A DNA stretch of 8,878 nt. It comes from VBDM01 sp049663805 (GTDB lineage: Bacteria > Pseudomonadota > Gammaproteobacteria > Burkholderiales > SG8-39). Location: assembly GCA_049663805.1 (NCBI GenBank), contig JBATEB010000339.1, forward strand, positions 1 through 8,878, read 5' to 3'. Made by a program: the position numbers and the translations under genes. The number at the start of each line of letters is the position of its first letter. Positions within the stretch are counted from its first letter, which is position 1. This document shows positions 1 through 7,500 of this stretch, in pieces. The notes under the pieces are model-generated. The model did no database searches, was not told the origin of the DNA, and worked only from the letters and a program-made list of their open reading frames with translations.

Positions 1-2268
1 ATAAGTGGTCGCCGAATACTCCGGCGCGGCCCATAGCGTCTTGGGCTTCTTTCCTTTTGGCATCCTAGATTTCTTGATGATCTCAACTCTCCCCGCCTTC
101 ATCGTTACCGAAACTTCTCCTGCTGCGATCTCACGCCTAGCGCCTTCAGGACTCACTCGCCAAATTCTCTTCTCACCTTGCGGATCAATTGGCCAGAATT
201 CCTTTCCACCCCGAAACGGCTCGACCGAGACCTTTCCCGAGTCAACGTTCGCGTACAGCGGGTACCACTGATTGGGACGGTCCCCTGGGCGGCTATTGCC
301 TCCACGTCGACGGAGGTTGTCCCATAGAAACTGTCCCTTCAAGTCCTTCTCTGAATACGCTGCCTTTTCCTCTTCTGTTAGCTCTCGGATCAATAACTCA
401 GCAGCGCTTGCGTCCTTCGCGTAGAACATGCAGTAGTCATGGCTACGTGCAGGCACGTTGGGGCGGATATTCTGGCCCGCGGGATTAACTTCAACCGCGA
501 TGGTGGAAATGAAATTGGCGCTGCCGAAGATGCGATCAAGTACCAGTCGCAGTGCAGGCGCCTCCGTGTCGTCAATCGCAACTCCGATAACTCCCTCCCT
601 GGGCATGGTCCCATGAACCAAGCGAACTCTGTTCTCGATCATCGCGAGCCACGAGGAATGCTTGTATTCGTTCTTGTAAACGAACCCGAATTCGGAGGTG
701 TTGTACGGCGGATCGATGTAGACTACATCAATCGCCCGCATCAGAACGCGGTTGAGCAGCGTCAGCGCATGAAAATTCTCAGAGCAGACGAGTAGACCTT
801 CTGTCCATGCCTCGATATTCCGCTGAGCCGCGAGCAACTGAGTGACAAAAGCCTCGTCAAAATGCTTCGTATCGACCACCAAGAACTGGTGCGCTTTTAG
901 AAAATCCACTTTCACGGGTTCCTTGAAAGCGGTCGTAGCCATATCGCCCTTGATCTTGTCGACATGAAACAGTTGCTTCCAATCTGCGATCTGCGCCTTG
1001 TTCCTAACGATCTCGGGATACAGCTCGTCGGGCACGCGGTCGAGAGTGACGCAGTAGTTGACCTCGGTAACGAACTTCTTCTTCTCAAATAGCCGCTTCT
1101 GGAAGTTCTCGATCTGCGCGACGAAGGCAATGATCTGGCGGCCGATGGCCTTGATGGTGCGGAGGGTCTGGAACCAGTTTTCGGAGCGTGATTCGCCGCC
1201 GGCTTCGAGTTCGTCGAGATTGAGGACTTCGTTCTTGAGGTAGAAGTCGAGCTCGCGCTCGAGGAAGCCTTTCAGGTCCTTGTGGATGAAGAAGTCGGTG
1301 GTGTTTGATCGGGTATAGGCGCGCAGGTGGTGGTCGAGGAGCGTCACGGTTTCACCGTCGGCGTCCTTGCGCTTTTCGTGCAGCAGCGCGACGAGCGCAT
1401 CGGGGGTCTTCTTCGCCGACTGCTGGATCGCCGAGGTGGCATCGGCGAGGATACCTTCCTGGCCTTTCTTCTTTTTCGGCTTGCCTTTGCCGTTCCCGCC
1501 TTCGGCCGCGCCGTTCTCCGCGCTGCCTTTCCCGTAGCGGATCTCCTCGTCAGCGCCAAGGGGACGGTATTCGAAGGGGATGGAGAGGGTCTTGGTCTTC
1601 GCGTCTAGCTCGATATCGCCGGGCCGCGGGATGAAGAAGCGCTTCGCGCCCTTGACGTTGTTCTGCTCCACGTCCGCATTGCGGAGCTTGAAGCGGACGG
1701 TCCAGCCGCCGTGCTTGTAGCTGTAGTCGGTGAAGTTCTCGCCGGTCTTGATGTAGTACTGGTCGGCGTTGGCCCAGTGCAGGTGGACTTCCTCGCCGTT
1801 GTAGGGGATGGCGTACTTGTCGCGCCGCGAGTAGCGCCGAAGCGACATGAAGTCGCCGTCGTCGTAGTAGCGGCTGAAGAAGGCATAGAGGTGGTTGAAG
1901 ATTTCGGCTTCGAGCTCGGGGCTGGATTTGGCTCCCGCCGCGCGCGCGCGGAGCGCCTCGTAGTCCTTGCCGAGCGGCAGATCCTGACCCTTGAGAAGTT
2001 TGCCCTCGGCGTCGAGCGCGTCGTCGCCGAAGTTTTCGCGGATCCTCGCGGTCGCCTCCGTGAGCTGACGCGCGAGGTCGGCCTGCTCCGCGTGCGCACC
2101 CCGCTTCAGCTCCTTGTCGAGACCCTCGATCAGGTCCTTCTCGATGAAGCGCTCGATCACCGCGCGCTTCTGATTCATGATGCGGTAGATGCCGAAGTCC
2201 AGCTCGGCGTTGTCGAACTGGAACAGCTTCTTCAGGAGTGCCTGGAATTTCTCTCGCGGCGTAGTCAT
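1..2268 (-). CDS. Type III Mod-like site-specific DNA adenine methyltransferase with long N-terminal region (3' end outside window)
   Basis: I translated 756 uninterrupted codons from an ATG at 2268 to the window edge; the C-terminus is missing. Residues 519-524 are DPPYNT, the catalytic motif IV of amino-methyltransferases. ENFHALTLL lies just before it (497-505) and GVIGVAIDDTE after it (559-569), an order and wording typical of beta-class type III Mod enzymes, which methylate adenine using S-adenosylmethionine. The last residues (TLWAAPEYSATTY, 744-756) resemble the stretch that normally leads to the SAM-binding FxGxG motif, which must lie outside. Before the methyltransferase domain there are about 440 residues with no motif I recognise, including a basic linker GKGKPKKKKG (260-269); classical Mod proteins have a much shorter N-terminus. 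No good ribosome site precedes the ATG. A Res-type helicase-nuclease would be expected further left. GC falls from mostly 55-75% in the N-terminal half to about 47-57% in the catalytic half. The methyltransferase call is firm; the exact system is not. Confidence 0.8.
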   Translation of the reverse strand, partial: MTTPREKFQALLKKLFQFDNAELDFGIYRIMNQKRAVIERFIEKDLIEGLDKELKRGAHAEQADLARQLTEATARIRENFGDDALDAEGKLLKGQDLPLGKDYEALRARAAGAKSSPELEAEIFNHLYAFFSRYYDDGDFMSLRRYSRRDKYAIPYNGEEVHLHWANADQYYIKTGENFTDYSYKHGGWTVRFKLRNADVEQNNVKGAKRFFIPRPGDIELDAKTKTLSIPFEYRPLGADEEIRYGKGSAENGAAEGGNGKGKPKKKKGQEGILADATSAIQQSAKKTPDALVALLHEKRKDADGETVTLLDHHLRAYTRSNTTDFFIHKDLKGFLERELDFYLKNEVLNLDELEAGGESRSENWFQTLRTIKAIGRQIIAFVAQIENFQKRLFEKKKFVTEVNYCVTLDRVPDELYPEIVRNKAQIADWKQLFHVDKIKGDMATTAFKEPVKVDFLKAHQFLVVDTKHFDEAFVTQLLAAQRNIEAWTEGLLVCSENFHALTLLNRVLMRAIDVVYIDPPYNTSEFGFVYKNEYKHSSWLAMIENRVRLVHGTMPREGVIGVAIDDTEAPALRLVLDRIFGSANFISTIAVEVNPAGQNIRPNVPARSHDYCMFYAKDASAAELLIRELTEEEKAAYSEKDLKGQFLWDNLRRRGGNSRPGDRPNQWYPLYANVDSGKVSVEPFRGGKEFWPIDPQGEKRIWRVSPEGARREIAAGEVSVTMKAGRVEIIKKSRMPKGKKPKTLWAAPEYSATTY

Positions 2269-2275
2269 CGAGTGC

Positions 2276-3313
2276 TCAGTGTACCGAGGGAGTCGCGATT
2301 TCGTGCGCCGATCGGAAGAGCTGGATCCAGAGGTAGTTGGCGTTGTCGGTGCGCGGCAGGCCGAAGGGGAAGCGACGCGCATTTCCCTTCGCATTGTGGC
2401 CGACGGCGTCCTTCAAGCGCTCTTTGTCCACGGCGTTGACGTTGAACGGCGGATTGGCGAGGGCGAAGTCGAAGGCGCCCACGGCCTTGTGCGGGTCGTC
2501 GTAGTAGCTGTTGACGTCGGCCCCGTGCTTGATGTCGCCCTCCAGCCCGTGCACGGCGAGGTTCATGCGGGCGAGGCGCCCGGTCTCGTCGGTCTTCTCG
2601 ACGCCGAAGATGGAGAGCTCGGACGCGGGGTTCTTCTTGTGCTCGTGCACGAAACGCGCGGACTGGACGAACATGCCCCCTGAGCCGCAGGCGGGGTCGA
2701 GGATGCGGCCGTGAAAGGGCTCGAGGATCTCGACCATGAGGCGCACGATGGGCGCCGGGGTGTAGAACTCGCCGCCCTTCGCCCCTTCCGTGCGGGCGAA
2801 TTCGCCGAGGAAGTATTCGTAGATGCGCCCGAAGGCGTCGAAGTCGAGGCTGACGGGAATCTCGGAGACCTTCTTCAGCAATTCCTTGAGCAGGGTGCCG
2901 TTGAAGATCTGGTAGTTGCGCGGCAGCACGCCCTTGAGATTGGGGTTGTGCTTCTCGATGTCGGCCATCGCCTCGTTGACCGCCTTGCCGACGTTGCTGC
3001 CTTCCGGTCGCGCGAGCAGGTAGTCGAAGCGCGCGTTCTCCGTGAGGAAGAGGACGCCCTCGGAGATGTAGGCGTCCGGGCGATCGACGAGCGACCCGCG
3101 GCGCGAGGACTTGCCGGCCTTCTCAAGCTCGGCGCGGCGCTTGGCGAAACGCGCTTCGGCGAAGCGCAGGAAGATGAGGCCGAGAACGGGCCCCGAGTAT
3201 TCGCCCGCCTTCAGCCCGGAGTTGGCGCGGAACTGGTCGGCCGCCTCCCACAGGCGCTTCTCCAGCGCGTGGTTGGCGTCGTCTTTCTCGGTCGGTGCGA
3301 CCCAGCGCATCAC
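2276..3313 (-). CDS. hsdM: Type I restriction-modification HsdM-like N6-adenine methyltransferase, C-terminally truncated
   Basis: This is the methyltransferase subunit of type I restriction systems, which with HsdS methylates adenine in a split recognition site. Seen in the sequence: an HsdM N-terminal helical region (about 12-165, with GLIFLRFAEARF near 45-56), GEFYTP (181-186), the SAM-binding DPACGSGG (206-213), and the catalytic NPPF (287-290). The family motif NANYLWIQLF (324-333) is present, but the protein then ends after RSAHEIATPSVH at 345 residues; HsdM proteins are usually about 480-540. The missing part normally packs against HsdS and DNA, so activity is doubtful although the catalytic motifs survive. 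The start is GTG 3313 or ATG 3310, with GGGAG 6 or 9 bases upstream; a TATAGT at 3343-3348 could be its -10 box, without a clear -35. The mod start lies 7 bases after the stop. No hsdS or hsdR is visible. It may be a pseudogene. Confidence 0.85.
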   Translation of the reverse strand: MMRWVAPTEKDDANHALEKRLWEAADQFRANSGLKAGEYSGPVLGLIFLRFAEARFAKRRAELEKAGKSSRRGSLVDRPDAYISEGVLFLTENARFDYLLARPEGSNVGKAVNEAMADIEKHNPNLKGVLPRNYQIFNGTLLKELLKKVSEIPVSLDFDAFGRIYEYFLGEFARTEGAKGGEFYTPAPIVRLMVEILEPFHGRILDPACGSGGMFVQSARFVHEHKKNPASELSIFGVEKTDETGRLARMNLAVHGLEGDIKHGADVNSYYDDPHKAVGAFDFALANPPFNVNAVDKERLKDAVGHNAKGNARRFPFGLPRTDNANYLWIQLFRSAHEIATPSVH

Positions 3314-3348
3314 TGATCACTCCCTTAACTTCTGCGTACTGAACTATA

Positions 3349-3377
3349 TTGACAAGAGGTGCCGCCGCCTATATCTT
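3349..3377 (+). promoter_or_regulatory. Sigma70-like promoter candidate on the plus strand
   Basis: TTGACA (3349-3354) is a perfect -35 consensus, followed after 17 bases by TATCTT (3372-3377), which matches four of six positions of the -10 box. Transcription would start near 3384 and run rightwards into the three hairpins and T-rich tract at 3387-3449. No plus-strand protein gene follows, so its likely product is a short RNA. Confidence 0.4.
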
Positions 3378-3383
3378 CCCTCT

Positions 3384-3449
3384 CAATCCGGTTATCCGGA
3401 GGTGGATGGCGAAAGCTATCGGGAGGGGCCGCAAGGCCCCTTCTTTATT
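3384..3449 (+). ncRNA. Candidate small structured RNA, about 66 nt, between hsdM and the DUF3800 gene
   Basis: Three hairpins follow each other on the plus strand. The first is TCCGG-TTAT-CCGGA (3387-3400). The second is GATGGC-GAAA-GCTATC (3405-3420), with one G-U pair. The third is AGGGGCC-GCAA-GGCCCCT (3424-3441), followed by TTCTTTATT. The second and third loops are GNRA tetraloops, and only when read on the plus strand, which argues that the functional RNA runs this way. A promoter candidate with a perfect -35 box and 17-base spacer sits just upstream. The RNA would be divergent from hsdM and would end three bases before the 3' end of the convergent DUF3800 gene. I recognise no known RNA family. 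It could be a regulator, an antisense element for the DUF3800 transcript tail, or a chance arrangement. Confidence 0.35.
3424..3449 (+). terminator. Rho-independent terminator, plus-strand orientation
   Basis: A 7-bp stem AGGGGCC/GGCCCCT with a GCAA loop is followed by TTCTTTATT. The T-rich tract lies on the plus strand, so it would stop the candidate small RNA. Read on the minus strand, after the DUF3800 stop codon, the same stem is followed by CCCGATAG with no T tract. It is therefore a poor terminator for the DUF3800 gene, although it starts only three bases past its stop. Confidence 0.5.
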
Positions 3450-3451
3450 GC

Positions 3452-4222
3452 CTACACGAATTTCTTCCCGAATATCCGCCCCTCGTCCTGATCGTACTTG
3501 GTCTGGAGCACCTGGATCACCCGCTGCGCAAACGGCGCGAGCGCCCGGTCAAGGAGCTTCTGCTCCCTGAGCATCTCGTTCCTGCTGGGGTGGGCGACCA
3601 GATCGGCGAGTTGAAGCCCGGGGAGGTTGTTGATCTTGGGTTTCACTTTCAGTTGCTTGCTTGTCAGCACTTTCTGAAACCGGTCCGGCGAAACGTACTC
3701 GGTACCCTTTTCCCAGAGCCGGGCAAACGAATCTTTCAAGCGCCGGTCGTCGTTACCGCCGCGCGATTCGGCCAATACATCGCCAGGCGCACCGACCCTT
3801 TCCAGATAGAACACGAACCGCTCCAACAAGATCGCTAATCCGTAATGGTAAGGATCGTAGCGCCAGACCGCGTACGTTTCCTTGTGCCGCTTCTTGTCAA
3901 GGCAGACCGATACGACCCTGTATTCCCAGGCACGGAGGCGGTCGAGCAATTCCTCATCGAACTTTCGCCGTGTCCCCTCATCGCCGAGCACCTCAAAGGA
4001 ACCCTTTGCGTTGAGCATTTCCTTCCGGTGAAAAATCACAGGATCGTCCGGGTGATGCCGAAAGTACCGCGTCTTGAGCGCTTCCATTTCAGGGTGGATG
4101 ACTTTCTCGACGTGTTCAAGGTCTACAATCACGCCCGTCAAGCTCAGGAAGCGATGGTTGGGGTCCTCCGAGCTGTCGAGATCGGAATTTCCAACTTCGT
4201 CAATGTAGATACGGTATTTCAT
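3452..4222 (-). CDS. DUF3800 domain-containing protein
   Basis: This 256-residue protein matches the DUF3800 family by its N-terminal RIYIDEVGN (4-12), the central ESRGGNDDRRLKD (152-164) and the C-terminal GLQLADLVAHP (202-212). The spaced acidic residues D8/E9, E152 and D207 fit the RNase H-like nuclease fold that has been proposed for this family, but no activity is established from the sequence. DUF3800 genes are common beside restriction and other phage-defence genes, and this one sits between an antitoxin and a type I methyltransferase. Length is normal for the family and no frameshift is seen. The ATG at 4222 gives the expected N-terminus; the ribosome site is weak (TTGGA six bases upstream). 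It follows higA after 58 bases in the same direction, so co-transcription is possible. GC is about 53% in sampled lines against 67-75% in the helicase gene, suggesting separate acquisition. Confidence 0.85.
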   Translation of the reverse strand: MKYRIYIDEVGNSDLDSSEDPNHRFLSLTGVIVDLEHVEKVIHPEMEALKTRYFRHHPDDPVIFHRKEMLNAKGSFEVLGDEGTRRKFDEELLDRLRAWEYRVVSVCLDKKRHKETYAVWRYDPYHYGLAILLERFVFYLERVGAPGDVLAESRGGNDDRRLKDSFARLWEKGTEYVSPDRFQKVLTSKQLKVKPKINNLPGLQLADLVAHPSRNEMLREQKLLDRALAPFAQRVIQVLQTKYDQDEGRIFGKKFV

Positions 4223-4280
4223 ACCTCATCCAACCGACCGCGTTGGGCAGTGAAGCAACTTCGCCATGCACAGAGTTCCT

Positions 4281-4583
4281 TCAGGCCGCCTTCAACACCT
4301 CGACCTCCCGGTCGAGCTTGCCCGCGATCGCGTCCTTCGCGACTTCCAGGTCGTAGTGCGACTGCAGGTTCATCCAGAACTGCGCCTCCATGCCGAAGAA
4401 CTTCCCGAGCCGCAGCGCGGTGTCCGCGGTAATCGAGCGCTTGCCCTGCACGATCTCGTTGATGCGCCGCGGCGGCACGGCGATGCCCTTGGCGAGACGG
4501 TACTGGCTGATTTCCATTTCCTTGAGAAAATCCTCGGCGAGCACCGCGCCGGGATGGACGGGATCGAATTTGCGTTTGGCCAT
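4281..4583 (-). CDS. higA: HigA family addiction-module antitoxin (XRE-type helix-turn-helix)
   Basis: This 100-residue protein has the full HigA pattern: PVHPGAVLAEDFL (8-20), a helix-turn-helix at about 26-49 (SQYRLAKGIAV then RRINEIVQGKR), the ITADTALRLGKFFG segment (51-64) and WMNLQSHYDLEVAK (70-83). HigA proteins bind and neutralise a RelE-like toxin, HigB, and repress their own promoter. HigB is normally the gene just before higA, but here the preceding gene is the helicase-nuclease, which ends only 11 bases upstream, and nothing toxin-like lies in the 58 bases after it. The ATG is well supported by AAGGAG seven bases upstream; this ribosome site abuts the helicase stop codon, so the two genes are probably translationally coupled. 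It may be an orphan antitoxin, a transcription regulator of the cluster, or the remnant of a lost toxin-antitoxin pair. Confidence 0.88.
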   Translation of the reverse strand: MAKRKFDPVHPGAVLAEDFLKEMEISQYRLAKGIAVPPRRINEIVQGKRSITADTALRLGKFFGMEAQFWMNLQSHYDLEVAKDAIAGKLDREVEVLKAA

Positions 4584-4594
4584 GCTGCTCTCCT

Positions 4595-7500
4595 TCAGTG
4601 CTCGCTCTCCCATTCGCGCCACCCCGCGAGCAGCGGGAAGTATAGTCCCAGCATCGCCGGACCCGCCCCCAGGGCAGCGCCGTACCGCTCGATCTGCTCC
4701 CGGTATCGCTCCTTCTCCCGTTCGAGAAATGCCTCCACGTCCGCACCCTCGTGGCGGCTGGTCTTGTAGTCGACGATCCAGCGCACGCCCTCCGCCGTGC
4801 GGAACACGCGATCGACGACATAGGTGCTCGCCCCGGCAGCGCCGGTCACGCGGAGGCGATGCTCGCTGCGTGCCTCGGGGTGCGGACCGAGTACCCAGCG
4901 TCCGCGCTCGTCTGAGATCGCGTTCTTCATGGCCATTGTGACAAGCTCGACGGAGCCCTTCAGGTCGCGATGCGGAACGCCCCGCCGTTCGAGTTCCTTC
5001 GCGAATCGCTCCTTCAATGCATCGACGCGCTTCGCGTCCCATCCCCGCAACTCATCATCGGCGATGCGCTGCAGCCAGCGATGCACGATCGTTCCGACAT
5101 GACGCGCCGTTTCTCCGGCCCATGAGAACTCGATCTCCTCTTCCTGCCGGCCCTCGTCGGGCGCCGTCCACCTCGCTGAAGTTGGCGCCTTCGGCAAAGC
5201 GAAGCCGGCCGGAAGGCGATGCAGTACATCGTGGATCGGCATCCGCTCCGGCTCGGCGATCGCATCGGCGGGCGCTTTGCCGAAATGCTCGCGTGCCGTC
5301 CACCAGATCTTCGCGAGGAGGGAGCGCTTCGAGGGTTCCTTGGGCCTGAGGTCTTCGTCGGCCTTCGCGCAGGCGAGGAGGTGCAGGCGCTGCCTGGCGC
5401 GGGTGGCGGCGACGTAGAAGAGGCGGCCGGCCTCGATATCGTCGGCTTCCTTGTCGAGCTCTCGTACATATTGGTAGGTCGGGTCTTCGCCGGCGCCGGT
5501 CTCGTCGATCGGCGCGAGGAGGAGGCCTGAGGGAAGGAGCGACTTCCAGACGAGGAGCGGCTTCGGGCCGGAGCGAGGCAGGCGGTCGAGGCCGGGGACG
5601 ATCACGGTGTCGAACTCGAGGCCCTTGGCGCGGTGGATGGTCATGATCTCGACCGCGTCCTTCGGCGCCTTTACGTCCGGCTGGGCGTAGAGGCGGCGGT
5701 CGATCTTGTCTTCGAGCGCAGCGAGATCGACCTCGCCCGCCTCTTCCAGGCGCTCGAGCTCGTCGAGGAAGATCTCGGCGTCCTCGAGGTCGGTCTCGCT
5801 CTCGACGCACGCGGGGCCGCCGAGCGCGAGCCACGCGCCCTCGACGCGTTCGCGCAGAGAGCCGCGCAGCCGGTTCTTCACCGGCGGCGCGAGGACCGAG
5901 CGGACGCGGTCGACGCGCTTCTGGCCATCGGGCGAGAGGTGGGTGACGTCGCGCATCTTGTCCCAGATGAGCGCACCGCTGCTGGTGTACTCGCTGTTGG
6001 TGTATTCGCTGCGGCCCTCCTCGCCCCGGCCGGACGAGATGAGCAGGAGATCGGCGAGGGTGAGGCCGCACCAGGGAGCGCGCAGGCACGCGAGCCAGGC
6101 GATGCGGTCGCCGAGGTGCAGCAGCGCGCGCGTCAGCGCGTAGAGGTCCTGCACGACCTGCTTCTCGCCGAGCTGCTCGATGTCGAGGGCGCGGAAGCGC
6201 ACGCCCGCTTCCTTGAGCGCCGGCACGATCTCGTCGAGGTGCGCGCGGTTGCGGACCAGGATCGCCTTGCTGCCCGAAGCCTCCCGGACGATAGCAACGA
6301 CCTTCTTCGCCTCCTCCTCGCGGTCGTAGCCGCAGTGCCAGGTCACCGCGGCGCCGGGAAGCGCGCTCTCGTGCGGCGAAGCCGGAAGGTACGGCACGGC
6401 GCCCGATGTCTGGTCTTCCTGCGCGGGCAGCACGCGCGGGAACGATTCGTTGAACCACTTCACGAGGCCTTCCTGCGAGCGGCGGTTGGTGCTGAGCTCG
6501 ATCGGCTCGAGCTTCACCGACCCGAGCCCGGAGTGCTTGGCCTGCAGGAAGAGCGAGACTTCGGCCTCGCGGAAACGGTAGATGGACTGCATCGGGTCGC
6601 CGACGAGGAACAGCGTGCGGCCGTCGCCCGGCTGCCAACCCGAGGTCAGCTTGGTCAGCAATTCGAATTGCGACAGCGACGTGTCCTGGAACTCGTCGAC
6701 CAGGACGTGCGAGATCTTCTGGTCGAGCGAGAGCAAGAGGTCGCTCGGGTCGTCGACCGAGCCGAGCGCCTCGAGCGCGCCGTGCGCGAACTCGGTAAAG
6801 TCGGCCTGGCCGCGCTCGGCGAAGAGCACCTTGAGCTGCGCGACGGCGGGCTTGAGCAGCGCGAGGATCGCTTCCAGCGCCTCCCATTGGCGGTCTTCGT
6901 ATTGCGCCGGCGGCATGTTGCAGAGGGCGAAGAGCGCCTCGCGCAACGGTTCGTTGTCGGAGAGCTTCTGGGCCAACGGCTCGCGCTTCCGCCAAGTGCC
7001 TTCCTTGGTGAGGAGCTGCTTCGCGAGATCTTCCGAAGCGGCGGGGTACAGCGCCTGGGCGCGCTTCAGGAGGCGCGTTCGTTCGGAAACCAGTGTGGCT
7101 TCCAGCTCCTGCCGCGTCGGCACGGCGCCGGTTTTGCGCAGCCAGCGGTCGCGACTCTCGAGCATCTTCGCGAGCTGGTCGGTGGCGAGCGGGATGTTGT
7201 TGTCGAGATGCGCGAGCAGCCGCTCGGTCGCGGGATTGAATTCCTCGAACACGCGCGCCGCGGCCTCGAAGTAGAGGGGCTTCGCATCCTCGACGATCTC
7301 GGGTTGGGCGCCGAAGCGGGCGAGCACCGGCACCTGGCGCGTGAGCGCGGTGCAGAACGCGTCGATCGTCTGTATCCGCAAGCGGTGAGCGATCTCGGCC
7401 GACTCATTTCCCGTTTCGCCCAGGCGCTCCAGCACTCGCTTGCGCATCTCGGCCGCCGCCTTCTTCGTGAAGGTGATGGCGAGAACTTCCTCGGGCTTTT

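Noticed and set aside
1711..2439. Plus-strand ORFs opposite the mod and hsdM genes (also 2711-3316)
   Set aside because: Low-complexity valine/glycine/glutamate-rich shadows of the minus-strand methyltransferase genes, without ribosome sites or motifs.
3424..3441. Hairpin as terminator of the DUF3800 gene on the minus strand
   Set aside because: On the minus strand the stem is followed by CCCGATAG with no T tract; the T-rich tail is on the plus strand.
4223..4280. Search for a HigB toxin or remnant next to higA
   Set aside because: The gap is only 58 bases and has no toxin-like reading frame; the other side is occupied by the helicase gene.
3845..4432. Plus-strand ORF opposite DUF3800 and higA
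   Set aside because: It spans the antisense of two recognised genes and has no recognisable family features.
5055..6995. A 646-codon minus-strand ORF in another frame of the helicase gene
   Set aside because: Arginine/alanine/proline-rich translation typical of a shifted frame in GC-rich DNA, with no motif. The true frame is continuous through this region, so there is no frameshift.
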